64,000 bases of DNA from Henckelia pumila. Taxonomy: Eukaryota; Streptophyta; Magnoliopsida; Lamiales; Gesneriaceae. Where the stretch lies: positions 24,600,622 through 24,664,621 of the forward strand of contig NC_133123.1 of NCBI RefSeq assembly GCF_033568475.1, given 5' to 3'. A model generated the notes under the pieces. That model searched no databases. It saw nothing but the letters and a program-made list of their open reading frames with translations, and was not told where the DNA came from. Both the position numbers and the translations under genes were made by a program. This document shows positions 44,954 to 57,589 of the stretch, in pieces; within the stretch, counting starts at the first letter, position 1; each line of letters opens with the position of its first letter.

Positions 44954-45577
44954 GATAGTCGATATATACAACTTACAAGTAGTAAATCTTGGCATGTCAT
45001 GCGTGCACTTAGGTGCGATTGATTTTGTGGTCCGAAACCGTTGGGCTCATATCGAATTTTTAAAGACACTAGTAAATATGATCGTTTGAATTTAGATTAA
45101 ATTTTACCATAAAATTTATGTGTGTGTAGCAAAATTTTGTATGAAAGCACTTATTTTTTGAGTTTCTAACTTTGTGTGAGGAAGGGATATATATTTTGGG
45201 ACAGAAATACGGTCATCAAGAGAGACTATGTACATGTATTTATAAAACATTTTTATAAAATATTTTTAAAAAACTTTTTACAAAATGTTTTAAAAATAAA
45301 TATGTGTTTGGACGACTATTCTATACAAATATTTTAACATTTCAAAAGTAATTTTGATCATATTTATTTTCTATAGTTTAATTCTAAAAACATCTAAAAC
45401 AACATCTCAAATGTTCTTTAAAAACTATATTTGAAGAACACTTTTTTACTAATTTTCAAAAATATTTGACAAAATTTTTATCCAAACACATATTTAATTT
45501 AATTTTTTTTCAATTATAAAATACGAAAATATTTTTAAAATATATGTCCAAACGGAACCTAGATATTACCAAAAATT
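44954..45577. other. AT-rich intergenic DNA with a possible MITE
   Basis: The part from about 45230 to 45560 contains aaaatatgtgtttggacg and the near-complementary atatgtccaaacggaacc with AT-rich filler between, suggesting a degenerate MITE. No genes. Confidence 0.3.
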
Positions 45578-45587
45578 TTAAGTTACA

Positions 45588-45848
45588 GCCCACATGAGCA
45601 TAGGCGAGTTGGTAAGGCCTGAGGTGATGTGAGAAAAAATTTTCTAGCATTTTGGGTTCGATCCTCGTGTGGAGCATATTCTCTGCTGAAATATTGTGGG
45701 TGTATGCTCTGGGGATTGGCAATGTTTCTCCCTCCCTCATGTCCCTGTCGCTCATGCACATCCCTCGATTTAACCCACGCATGAGTCAATGAGCCTCTGA
45801 CTCATGTGGGATGGGATACCCTTCAGGGTCAACTATTTTAAAAAAAAA
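45588..45848 (+). mobile_element. tRNA-derived SINE
   Basis: The 261-bp element lies between direct repeats TTAAGTTACA (45578-45587 and 45849-45858) and ends in an A-run. The head has RNA polymerase III internal promoter boxes: A box TAGGCGAGTTGG (45601-45612) and B box GGTTCGATCC (45655-45664). They are spaced by about 42 bases, like a tRNA gene, but the cloverleaf is not intact. It is non-coding and depends on a LINE for mobility; an L1-type LINE lies only 650 bases away. The reverse-strand open frames across it are fortuitous. Confidence 0.82.
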
Positions 45849-45858
45849 TTAAGTTACA

Positions 45859-48000
45859 AGTTTTTATAAGGCTTTCGGCCCAAGTACTTCGCAAAATATA
45901 TTGGGCCAAGCCCGTCTGCTCTAACAGATGCACCTGAGTCCAAAGCTAAGGAAGCCGACAGCAATGGGTCATTCGATTTATCACACGTCCCAATCGATTG
46001 GCCCACTCCCCAAATTTGTAACATAGTTATTGTTCCAATATAATAATAATAATAATAATAAGATATCATTATGTTTCAAATATATGCTTCAATTTGAGTA
46101 AATAATTATATTTGAGCCAATTCAACATAGATTCGTGAAAAAAATCCAATCGAGTTGAATATAATGAATTTTGGTTTGAATTTGGATCGAATTAGATATG
46201 TTCCAGCTCAGTACGACTAGCTATTCAAATGGTTGCTCCAAAGACTCGAAATATATTTACTTATATTATGTTAAGACTTTGAAATATAAATTACAAGAGT
46301 TTTAACCGTAAAATAAATAAACAAAAGACTCTTGAAATATAAAACAATATAATTTTGACCCTAATTCGACTAAGAAAAAGGTTTAAACATGGCTCGAATT
46401 CAATAAATATGAATACAAATCAAATATTTTTTTATAAGCCGACTCGAAAAACACACAAACTCATTCTCTTTACCAACATCTTTCTTGGATTAGTCTGTCG
46501 CGCTATGTTTACCTTGTTCGATTTACCTGACTAACGTAATTTGCAGGCTATTGCGTTAATCCGAGATCAGTACGCACCAAAAAATAGCAGTTGTGGATTC
46601 TCACATCATTAAAAAAATAATACAGACTCGCATTTTAATGCATTTATACAAACACAAAAGATGAAAAAAAAAGTAACAAATAATATTTCAACGGAATAAT
46701 ATCTAGTCGAAATTCGAAGCCGTGTCCTTTCTTTCTTTCCATTTTTTAATATAGCTAGAGTGATAAAATAATTTTACAATATTAAATTATATTTTAAAAT
46801 TATAACGATGAAAATTCTTTAATATCAAATAGAAATCAACATCTTTAAAATATTTGATTTGAGAATAGTTTATTCAAATATATCTTGGCAACCTTTTTTT
46901 CCAAGTAGAACCATAAATTTTCAAAAACTTCTAATAACTTAAAAAACATTAGTAAATAGTAACCAGCGCACGTGGAAGCAGGTTTTAAATTATTTGAATA
47001 AAAAAAGTTAAAAAAATTGCAAGCGAGGAAAAAAACAGGCGTGAATTTTGAGATAAAATAAGGAGAAATTAGAGAACGATGATAAGAAAATAGAGAGAAA
47101 TATGAAAATTACTAATAAACACATGATATCAAAATTATATGATAAATTATATATGCACCGGTTAAACTGAAAATAAACTTTAATGTCACATGGACACATT
47201 AAAGTTGTGAAATGTTCGGGTATTATTTGCCTGGTAATACTTTTGATTTCTAAAAACATCCATAGTTGAAGCTTAATTGGTGCTTTGCAAATTAAACAAA
47301 ACTGCAAAAAAGTTTGGCATGAGACGAAAACGGGAACAAGTTGACGGAGGTACATATTTCTATTTTTGCCGGTTAAACACTATTGGCATTTTGATAGGAT
47401 AACTTAGGTTATATGACAAAAATTTATGTTAAATGCTATCACAAATCAGTTTGTAAAACAAATCTTCTATTTGAGTTACTAATGGAAATTATTATTTTTT
47501 CATTTAAAAATATAGATCATTTAGCTCAATTTATTTAATATTATATATATATATATAATTTAACTCGACATTCTAGAAAATATTTTTTCATGACATTATA
47601 TTTAAATTTTTAATATCTCAATTTCAGCCATTATATAAGTTATAAATTTATAATGTCGATCAATAATTTTATTTTTTTTGTTATTAGTAGCCATTTTATT
47701 AATGAGACAAATTAAAACGATAAACAATTTATATACGATGATAATAAATAGAAAAACATATTTATTTTTAGCTCAGATTATTATATATTAGAGATAAATT
47801 TCAGATCTCGTAATCACTAATCAGTTTTTTTTTAACAAAATTTTAAAAAAAAAGCTCATACAATTGAAATGTATGAATTTGAGATTCATTCAATAAACGC
47901 GATTTCACTTGTTTTACGCTGATTGATTTCACACTAAAGAGGATACCACCTTCGAATTTCGAAAGAACAAATCTATGAAATCATAAAAAAGAAAAATATA
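45859..48000. other. AT-rich intergenic DNA
   Basis: No gene is supported. It contains an (AAT)n microsatellite at about 46040-46062. The frame at 47008-47355 is hydrophobic by base composition only. The later part may include distal promoter of the potassium transporter gene. Confidence 0.4.
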
Positions 48001-49631
48001 TATATATATTTAAAAAAAAGATGAGAATGAGGTGAAAATGATTCAAGCAAGAAGTGGGTTATACTAGTAATGTACAAAACGTTGATAGAGTAGGGGTCCA
48101 TGTACAATCACGTGATGCTGCGTCCTACGAAAACGACACTCAAATTACTCTTGTTTTTCCAACTTTTCCGAAAAATCCTGCTTTTGTTTAAGCCCTTTTT
48201 TTGTGATTCAGTCCCATTATTTCTTGCCATTTTAAACTTGGAAAGTAGGTAGCAAAAACTGACGGGGAAACAGACATTTTTATGAAAGTGATGGCATTTG
48301 CTTCACACTTTGATCGAGCCCTTTTCAACTTTCGAGCTGGTTTGCATTTTAATCGATTTCTTGGGGGTGAAAAAGTAGAGCAATATTTCATAATGGTCAC
48401 ATTTTTTCTTGATTCAATCCAAATGGGCACGTTTTCTTCAGCCTGTTCATCACCTCTCCACAATGTGAAGTGATTGAAGTTTGTGTTTGATTTGATTTGG
48501 TGTTTAAATAAGAAGCACAGGTTATACTTGTATCTGTGAATAAACAAATCTCTCCGCTAATCCAGGCTGTTCCATAATATACATTCAGGCGTTTCTATCG
48601 GGCATTGAAATGCGGGCATTTTCTTGAATAAAATAGCTCCCGGATTTACTTTCGAAGTGTAAATTTACCCAAAAATTTTTTAAAAAAACTTCCATTCCTT
48701 AAAGTTGGTAGGAATATGTCATGTCAGTCTTTCTTTAAAATAAAGAAACGAAATAAAAGAAGATAAACAAACCGATACTGTATATATGTACTGTGTGTGT
48801 ATGTGTGTGTATATAGCCGGAATATGAAATTAATATATTAATGACCTTTAAATCGCCTTTATTATTGTGGGCTCAAGTTAGCGTGACGGATATGATAATG
48901 CAATTGTCGTTGAATCATGTGATTTTGGTTTTCTTGTCACACTCATTGTACATTCCTTCTTTCTTCACTGTATTTGACTATCTGTACCTGTGTGTTATAT
49001 CAAGATATATATTTTTTTAACAATTATTTACAGTAATGCAACTCCATGAGTGAATTCTGATATTGAACCTGCAAGAGTTTTTAGTGTGTTTATTTGCCTT
49101 CTGCTCTGATTTGGGGTAGCACATTTCGTATTGCTTTCTTGATTTGCTTATATTAGCTCAGGGTAGTTATACTTGAGGTGCTTCCTTGTTATCTGACCGT
49201 AAAGAAAGAAAATGCAGAAGAAATGGAATTAGTTTGGAATTTCAATTCGTTTGGTACTCACATTTTCTACATGATTTTTGATTGGAAAAATTTGGTGATC
49301 TTTCAAGCTTCCTCGTTCCTTTTTCTTGCGTAGTGCAAAATTGTCACTTTGCTAGAATGCAGAAGGCATGAGTGTGCCAAATGGGTTTTAACTCAGAAGT
49401 CGGCAAATGTTTGGTTGTTTTTTAAAAAATAAATAAATAAATTGTTTCTGGTTGGAAATTAGATTTATGAGTCGGTGGCATTTAGTTGTTTGTTTCTTTA
49501 TAGCAGATGCAGCTTATTAAACATTTTTTTTGTTTGTTAGTGTGCGTTCGTTCTTGGTTTATTTTCAGTTGGATTTGCTGCTAATTTGTAAATTTTTCAG
49601 GAACTTAACACAAGATTGACATTCAAGAAAA
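48001..49631 (+). promoter_or_regulatory. Promoter, leader and probable leader intron of the KUP gene
   Basis: The leader exon next to the start begins after a clear acceptor (AATTTTTCAG, ending 49600), so the 5' UTR is spliced and the first leader exon lies further left, probably near 48300-48600. The TATA box is not certain. A TG/TA microsatellite lies near 48781-48815. The open frame at 48282-48473 is likely leader or chance. Confidence 0.45.
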
Positions 49632-52600
49632 ATGGATCTTTCCCATGGGAAGTGTTGGAGCACTTGGAAGGTTTGTTCAGTTCCATTTCTTGCTTCATTT
49701 ATCAAAGTTTTTGGGTATGAATTTACCAATATTACTTTACAGTCGCGTCTTTTTCTTCTTCAAAACTTCTGTTCTTTGGCACCTTACAGTGTATTACAAT
49801 TAAGATGTATTCTTGGAAATATTTTTAAATTTTAGTTCTACATTCTTTAAGTGGTTGTTTATTTTATGTTAATTGTTGATTCCATTTCAGAAGGATTCTT
49901 GGAAGAATACACTTTTATTAGCTTATCAGAGTCTTGGTGTAGTATATGGAGACCTTAGCATTTCCCCTCTATATGTGTACAAGAGCACATTTGCCGAGGA
50001 CATTCAACACTCAGACACAAACGAAGAGATTTTTGGTGTTCTTTCTTTTGTTTTCTGGACATTAACTTTGGTTCCCCTTTTCAAATACGTTTTTGTTGTT
50101 CTTCGAGCAGATGATAATGGAGAGGGTAAGTTATAGTTGTCAAAATTAAAACTTATGAAACTACATCCTATCAGTATATTGATGTTGCAAAATCTGTTAT
50201 ATATGTTTAAATTTTGCAGGTGGTACTTTTGCCTTGTATTCTCTGATATGCAGGCATGCTAAAGTTAGCCTTCTCCCAAACCGTCAAGTTGCCGATGAAG
50301 CTCTGTCCACCTACAAACTCGAGCATCCCCCGGAGACGAAAAACAGCTCGAGGGTTAAAACAGTGCTGGAAAGGCACAAATTCTTGCACACGGCTTTGCT
50401 AATTTTAGTTCTACTTGGCACTTGTATGGTTATTGGAGATGGACTACTCACTCCAGCAATATCTGGTGATTATGTTTCTTTTCTTGACTTTGCTTCTGTT
50501 ATGTTGATAAGGTGATCTTAAGAAGTTGATGAAATAATAAGGTGATTTTATTTTTTTTTGCAGTTTTTTCAGCTGTTTCTGGTCTCGAGCTATCCATGTC
50601 TAAGGAACATCACCAATGTAAGATTCTTATTTTGATTCCTTGTGCCATATAATTTGGTTTATCTTTCCCAGAATCAAATGCGTGTGTTCTTCTTATATGG
50701 TCCTTAGGACTACCTACAAATTCGTGGATTTTTTGTTCTTTGGTTTTCACGTCTGCCCACTTCTCTACTTTTGATTCGTTTTTCTAACCGAGGCAGCTGA
50801 TTGTCAAGCACAGGATTGTATTTTGGTTTGAATGTTTATTGAAATATATTTAATGGTTTAGAAAAAGCAGAAAATCCCTATCTTGTAAAAGGGTTTTCGC
50901 TAGTTTGCGAGCCTAAACTTATTTTTACAGATAGATAAGTTACATAGCCATCCATTGGGCCCGCCTTTGACAAGTGAGTCTTTGGTTTCATAACTCTTGT
51001 CTGCCTTTTGGACCCAATGTCTGGCTTCTGGGACAGGATTAGTCAATGCTGAAACAGATGCTTCTTTCATAAGAGTTAGGTTCATTTATAGATTCAAATA
51101 TGTAATTGTCAAATATCAATGTTTTTATTGAAAGGATAAATGTTCTTTGTCAGCTAGAAGAAAGCACCAATTACGTTAAGAAATTGGACTAATATGGGAT
51201 GTGAGTCAGGTTTTCCTGCAGAGGAGTATAAATCGAGTTCCTGTTAGCTGTTTTATCATCTTTCCTGAGGAAACTCCTAGTGATAAGCTTCAGTGTTTAT
51301 GATCCTGGACAAGATTGTAATCATATACCATGCGGCCCAAGAAGCGGGACCACCGGTTCTCCAACTTGTGGCTGAAGTCTCATGCCTTATCTTCGTCATT
51401 CATTTGAAAAGGACTTGAAAATACATTATTAACTGAGACTAACAACTTAATTATTATGCATGGATACAGTTGTAAAAGACTATTGGCATTCCATTCGATC
51501 GCAAGTATGGTTTTAGGCCCTTAGTCTGAAATGAAATGGATATTTCAAGTTGTAACATGCCCTAGAACAGTTGTCACTTGCATTTTTATGATAGGTTTTC
51601 GGTGACAGAATCATTTGAACATATCTAGTACATATCAAAAGGCCCTGTCAAATGTTAACTTATGTAATCGAGGGATAAATTTCCCCTTTCCCGACCGAAT
51701 CACCCCTATGACATCCGAGTTATGTCAGAAAAATTGGGCTATCAATGTATCCATTATACAACAAATTGCTCCAATAAATGTGGGCATCCCGATATAGATT
51801 ATAATTTTCAGTGGCTAGATTTTTTCTATGGTATAAATTTGGTCTCTCCGTTTACGCCTGAGATTTTTACTAGATTTGTTGATCATTTAAGCCAGATCAG
51901 CGTTACAGCTATATTCATTTCTCATTTGCAGATGCAATGGTTCCAATCACTTGCTTCATACTAGTGTGCCTGTTTGCTCTACAGCACTATGGCACACATC
52001 GAATTGGTTTCTGTTTTGCACCAATTGTCCTCACTTGGTTACTATGTATCAGCACTCTTGGCCTGTATAATATTTTCCACTGGAACCCACATGTTTATCA
52101 AGCTCTATCCCCATATTACATGATTAAGTTCTTGAAGAAGACGAGGAAAGGTGGATGGATGTCTTTGGGTGGAATACTTTTGTGCATTACAGGTAAATTC
52201 CTATTTATGGTGGGTATGCAGTGAATCTTGAAGCAGTTTTTTCTATGAAGCAGGAGTCCTACAAACTTGTATTTTGCGGTCGTCTTGATTTTGGGTTTGT
52301 AATTGTTTTTCTATCGCTCTATCTATAATGCGTTTAATGCCAGTAAATGCGATATTGCAGGATCAGAAGCAATGTTTGCTGATCTTGGCCATTTCTCATA
52401 TGCAGCGATTCAGGTATAACCGATTGAACCAAATTTTTCGAAAATTAATTCTTTTTTTTAATAGAAAAAAGGGTAAATGTAGAAGAAGGATCTGTACATA
52501 GTTTGCAATGCCTGCTCATGTTGCATTTTCTTTGGCAGATAGCTTTCTCCTTTTTGGTTTATCCAGCCCTGATATTGGCATATATGGGTCAAGCAGCTTA

Positions 52601-54302
52601 CTTGTCAAAGCATCATCATACTATTCACAAGATTGGCTTTTACGTCTCAGTTCCAGGTACTGCCAACTATATTTACATGAAAAAGAAATATGGAACACTA
52701 AATTTAAATTTTATAATAACTGTGCCGATCTGTTGATTTGTTGAGCAAATAGCACATTTTGGTGGAGAATTATGATAGTGAAATAGACTAGGAACTTGTT
52801 CTTATCGTGCTCATACCAGTGATCTCACTTTCTGATGCAGAATGTGTAAGATGGCCAGTGCTTGCAGTAGCAATACTCGCTTCGGTTGTCGGAAGTCAGG
52901 CGATCATAAGTGGAACATTTTCTATAATCAACCAAAGTCAATCACTCGGTTGCTTCCCACGAGTCAAGGTCATTCACACGTCTGAAAAGATACATGGCCA
53001 AATTTACATTCCGGAGATCAACTGGATGCTCATGATCCTCTGCATTGCTGTAACAATTGGATTCCGAGACATAAAACACATGGGGAATGCATCCGGTACG
53101 TAGGAATAAACCTCACTCTTCGTATGCAAAGGTTCATGTTTTATAAGGACCGATCTTATCAATTCTTGGGATTTTTATCCGCAGGATTGGCCGTGATGGC
53201 AGTGATGCTGGTGACCACTTGTTTAACATCACTAGTAATTATCCTTTGTTGGCACAAACCTCCGATTGTGGCATTGTGCTTTCTACTTTTCTTTGGTTCC
53301 ATCGAACTACTATACTTCTCCGCCTCCGTCATCAAGTTTCTTGAAGGTGCCTGGCTTCCGATCCTGCTCGCCCTCTTCCTAGTCACGGTTATGTTTGTCT
53401 GGCACTATGCCACCATCAAGAAATACGAATACGACCTCCACAACAAGGTTTCTCTTGAATGGCTATTAGCCTTAGGTCCTAGCTTAGGCATTGCTCGGGT
53501 CCCTGGAATTGGGCTTGTGTTCACAGACCTCACATCTGGTATTCCAGCCAATTTCTCCCGGTTTGTAACCAATCTCCCGGCCTTCCACAGAATCCTTGTC
53601 TTCGTCTGTATAAAATCTGTACCGGTACCGTACGTCCCCCCTGATGAGCGGTACCTCATGGGTCGTGTCGGCCCAACAACTCATCGCTCATATAGATGCA
53701 TTGTCCGGTATGGATATCGCGACGTACACCAAGACGTCGACTCCTTTGAATCTGAACTCATTACCCGGCTGGCGGATTTCATACGCTATGACTGGTATAA
53801 AACACATGGAGTCTTGGATACATACAAAGAAGATGCCACCGCCGGCTCGGGGTCGGTATCTGGTGCATCATCGAGCGAGTGTCGCCTCGCGGTGATCGGG
53901 ACCATACCAGCCTTCGAGAAAGACAACAGCCTACAACCAGAGAGTGTTTCCATTGAATTTCCGACTATTGACAGCATTGCCAACATCGAAATGGAACCGA
54001 TGACCATACCCCAAAGAAAGGTGAGATTCGCTGTGGAGAACGAGTCCGAGATCGACGTGGGATCCGAAATGGACGTTCGGATGATGGAAGAGTTGCATGA
54101 TTTGCATGAAGCTCAACAGTCAGGGACTGCATTTATACTCGGGCACTCTCATGTCCGGGCGAAACAAGGGTCTTCTCTGTTGAAGAGGATGGCTATAAAT
54201 TTCGGGTATAATTTCTTGAGGAGGAACTGCAGGGGAGCAGATGTGGCTCTGAAAGTGCCTCCAGCATCACTTCTTGAGGTGGGGATGCTATATGTAGTGT
54301 AA
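49632..54302 (+). CDS. KUP2: KUP/HAK/KT potassium transporter, KUP2-like, nine coding exons
   Basis: The protein is a proton-coupled potassium uptake or turgor-related transporter of cluster II (the KUP2/KUP6/KUP8 group), in plasma membrane or tonoplast. Coding exons: 49632-49670, 49891-50125, 50220-50465, 50564-50617, 51932-52192, 52361-52413, 52539-52656, 52841-53095 and 53185-54302. Phases agree at every junction, giving 792 residues, the usual length. It starts [13 protein letters not shown]. Landmarks are [20 protein letters not shown] (the family signature), [94 protein letters not shown] and [19 protein letters not shown]. The long C-tail ends [20 protein letters not shown] plus seven residues, as in KUP2. 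About 12 membrane segments. Intron 4 is long (1.3 kb). Whether it is KUP2 itself or a close paralogue needs a tree. Confidence 0.96.
50618..51931 (+). other. Long intron 4 of the KUP gene
   Basis: The 1,314-base intron lies between CACCAAT|GTAAG and CATTTGCAG. Open frames in it (for example 51615-51797 and 51722-51964) are not coding. No inserted element boundary could be fixed. Confidence 0.8.
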
Positions 54303-54750
54303 GAATTTGCGTGTGTGAAACTTCAAGATTTTGGTGAGAAAAGCCAAGTTGTGTGTAAACTGTAGAGGGAATGCAGCACTTGGAGTTCGTAGCTTTGTGC
54401 AATGAAATATAAAGAGTGTAGAGCATGAAAGGATAGGGGTAAAATATTAATTAACTCACTTAGATCAGCCCTCGTTATATAGGTACTGCCTCCAAAGTAA
54501 CAGCTCCCCGATTTTTATTATTAGAATTGAAAATGTATGAAGATTTTTCCTACTTAAATGCTACGATCCGAACACCCTCTTCCAGCCTTGATATCAAGGC
54601 AAGCCTCTTCTCCGAGTCTGCATATATGTTCCACTTGAGTGCGGATGACACTCAACGGCACACTTGGATTCGTAACACACCAATTAACACCTACGAACAA
54701 ACAAAATCATGTTATTATTACAACATAAAATTAGGGGAAAAAAACAAATC
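54303..54750 (+). other. KUP 3' UTR region
   Basis: The transcript probably ends within about 150 bases of the stop, near caatgaaatataaagag at 54400-54417. Nothing else is recognised before the tandem duplication at 54751. Confidence 0.4.
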
Positions 54751-55155
54751 ATGTATCTTGACCGTGTAGCAATATAATGGAGGCAGTAGTAAGAAAAAGA
54801 ATAAAATCATGTACGCCATGTCCAAAAGCTGAGAAAACCATGGCTGATTTTTGCACAATAAATGAGTGTATGAAAAGTGGAGGAAAAGAGTGTGAGCAGT
54901 TATTTTTTACGGATAAAAAATATTTTGAAATGAGATTGACATGATTTTATTTTATGTACCTTGACTGTGTAGCAATGGAGACAGTCTTAAGAAAAAGATG
55001 AAAATCATGTACGCCATATCCAAAAGATGAGAAAACCATATCTAATTTCTGCACAATAAAGATGCGTATGAAAAGTGGAGGGAAACAGTTGAAGACGCAG
55101 TGTGAACATTTATTTTTTTACAGATAAATTTGTTTTGAAATGGCCTTGAAATTTA
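54751..55155. repeat. Tandem duplication of about 200 bp downstream of the KUP gene
   Basis: Copy 1 (54751-54953) starts atgtatcttgaccgtgtagc and copy 2 (54954 to about 55155) starts atgtaccttgactgtgtagc. Both continue with aagaaaaaga, atcatgtacgccat, ccaaaagmtgagaaaacca, gcacaataaa, atgaaaagtgga, then gtgtgaac/gc and ttttgaaatg in the same order. Divergence is roughly 10-15 percent with small indels. Confidence 0.8.
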
Positions 55156-56263
55156 TTTTTTTTAAATCCCGATACTGAAATGTAAAAGTGGACTGAGGTC
55201 TGACCGTCTGAGTGTCATAAATTTTTCTTCCTGTTATATTTTTATATGGTATATGTTATTTTTTCCTTCTTTTCGGCTTCTCTTTTTTCATGCATCTACT
55301 CCAGTTCTTGTCGTATATTCGTATTATAGTTGCCTCCATTTAATGTGATATTAAAATTTTACTAGTGATTTTTCATATGATAATTAAAAGATTTGAGAAT
55401 TCTGAGTAGCCAAGTCGACTCATTTTTATGTCAAGATTTCCTTGGGAAAATTTTATGTCGTCGCCATTAGAAAACTAATAAATTTTTAACCAAATTTTGA
55501 CATTATCATAATAATTAATTTACAAAAAAATCATCAATAACTTTTCAACTGTGTACAAATGAAGGACATAATTGACATTACACAATGAAAAACTTTGAGC
55601 TTGATTCATAATTTTATAATTGGGGGAATAGAATAGATTATCATCATCGTCGTCGTCATCATCATCATTTTTAGACGATGACATTTATCGACATTTTTTG
55701 ATGTATATTGGATAAATCTTTGGGTCACTTTATTAAACATATTTTGTGTGAAATACTTGCATGAGAAATTGTTTGTATGATAATAAGTTATTAATAACAT
55801 CGTTTTTTGAAGAAAAAAAAAAAAAAGTCGAACGATGCAATTTTTTAAACTTATTCTAGTAATTGTTAGGTAATTGTCCATTATGACCATGAGTGAGCAA
55901 AGTAGTTAGTAATTGTTGAAAAATTGGATGTTATTTATTTATTTAGATATTAAATATGCAAATTATTATATATAAATAACTAAACAAAATAAATTTTATT
56001 TTTAGCTTTGACTTTTGAGGGGTGGGAGATATTTATTATAGTATTTGGCTTCATCATATTAAAAATTACATCCCACCCTCTCTCTTTCTGGATTGTTTTT
56101 AAAAGAAAATTATGACTATGAAATCCGTAGTTAGTAGGTAAATTTATGGACTAACATTGTAATTTGAAAAATCACGTTCGTTAGGTAAATCGTATTCAGA
56201 AATTCTGTATGCCAAATTCGTCTGATAAAATAATGGTAAAAAAAAAAAATCAAACCATAACTA
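55156..56263. other. AT-rich intergenic DNA
   Basis: No gene. There is a short (ATC/GTC) trinucleotide tract at about 55639-55668 and homopolymers. Nothing else is recognised. Confidence 0.4.
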
Positions 56264-56318
56264 ATCTATATCTATATCTATATTTATATCTATATCTATC
56301 TATATCTATACCTATATA
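56264..56318. repeat. TATATC microsatellite
   Basis: Variants of (TATATC)n and (TATC)n make up this stretch, at the supposed 5' end of the Helitron-like element. Confidence 0.8.
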
Positions 56319-56459
56319 AAAATGTGAATAAAAGGTCAAAGTTTTAGAATTGACTTTGTCCTTTTATTTACACTATAAGTTAAACCATATAAAAATATAT
56401 AGGGTTATAAAAGTAAAAATAACACTTTAGTTATAAGATATAAACATAAATTAATATTT

Positions 56460-56870
56460 ATATCATATGCAAAATAAATTATTATGATAAGGTTAAAATT
56501 GACAAAGTGTGTGCAAATTAGATAAGTATTCAGTTTCCAAAAAGATTGAAATACCTACATACTTTTTTTTATTTTCTTGTAGATAAAGTGATCAATATTT
56601 ATATTATATGTAAAATCGATTATGATGATAAGATCAAAATTGACAAATTATATGCATATTAGATAAGGATTCAGTTTCCAAAAAGATTGAACTATCAAAA
56701 TACTTTGTTTTTTATTTTTTTGTAGATAAAGTTAACATATTTTTTCACAAATATTTTTTAAAAAATTCACAAAAAATTTAATTAAATACTATTTAGTTTC
56801 TTAAAAGATTGAAATATCAAATTTTTTATTTTTATATGTTTGTAGACTGAATAAACATATATTTTTTAAA
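56460..56870. repeat. Tandem repeat of about 130-150 bp (three copies)
   Basis: The block cagtttccaaaaagattgaa followed by attttyttgtagataaagt occurs at about 56530 and 56660, and a weaker copy (tagtttcttaaaagattgaa, then tgtagactgaataaa) at about 56796. The preceding tatatgtaaaatc/gataagrtcaaaattgacaaa is also shared by the first two copies. Confidence 0.7.
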
Positions 56871-57589
56871 AAATATTATATATTTTAATTCGTGTAATGA
56901 CCTATTGAGAGATAAAAAATTATATTATGAGTTCATATTTAAATATATACAAATATTAGATTTGTAAAAGTTATTAATATATATATATATTATATATATG
57001 TTAATTAAATAATATAGTAATATACTGATGTTGAAATAAATCAATTCAAGTAGAGTCAAATTTTAATATAAAATAATGAATAAAAAAAACACACCAACAC
57101 ACATATCTCATATATATATATGAAAGTTGGAATTAAAAAATTTAACTAATTTTCCTTCAAATAAAAGCTAAAACCATTTTTAAAAAAATTTATGAGATGG
57201 TTTTGAAATTAAAAATATCAGATTTCCAACCATTATTGAAATATATATTTGAATTACACACCGATTTGAAATAAATAAATTCAAATTGAGTTAAGTTTTA
57301 ATTCAAAATATAAATAAAAAACACACTAACACATTTATAACATATTTGTAAACATAAATATGAAAATTTTAAATATTTTTCCTCACCATAAAGGGTAAAA
57401 AATATAAAAAAATTATTTATGAGATGATTTTAAAATTAACGAATGAATATTTTTTAACTGATATGGAGATGAATAAATCGGTTATGAATTTCAATACCTT
57501 ACAAATACCAGTTTAAATGTAATTGTTTTATGTTTTAACATGTATTGAACATGAGATATATAAGAAATTACAAAATCACTATTACTTAT

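Noticed and set aside
45591-45672. A tRNA gene
   Set aside because: A and B boxes are present but no acceptor stem or intact cloverleaf forms; target duplications and A-tail show a SINE.
45510-45789. Minus-strand frames with plausible protein composition
   Set aside because: They lie antisense across the SINE.
47008-47355. 115-codon membrane-like frame
   Set aside because: Hydrophobicity follows from T-rich DNA; no start context, splice signals or family motif.
49873-50136. Separate short genes inside the KUP locus
   Set aside because: Each open frame is one exon plus intron read-through; splice phases join them into one 792-residue protein.
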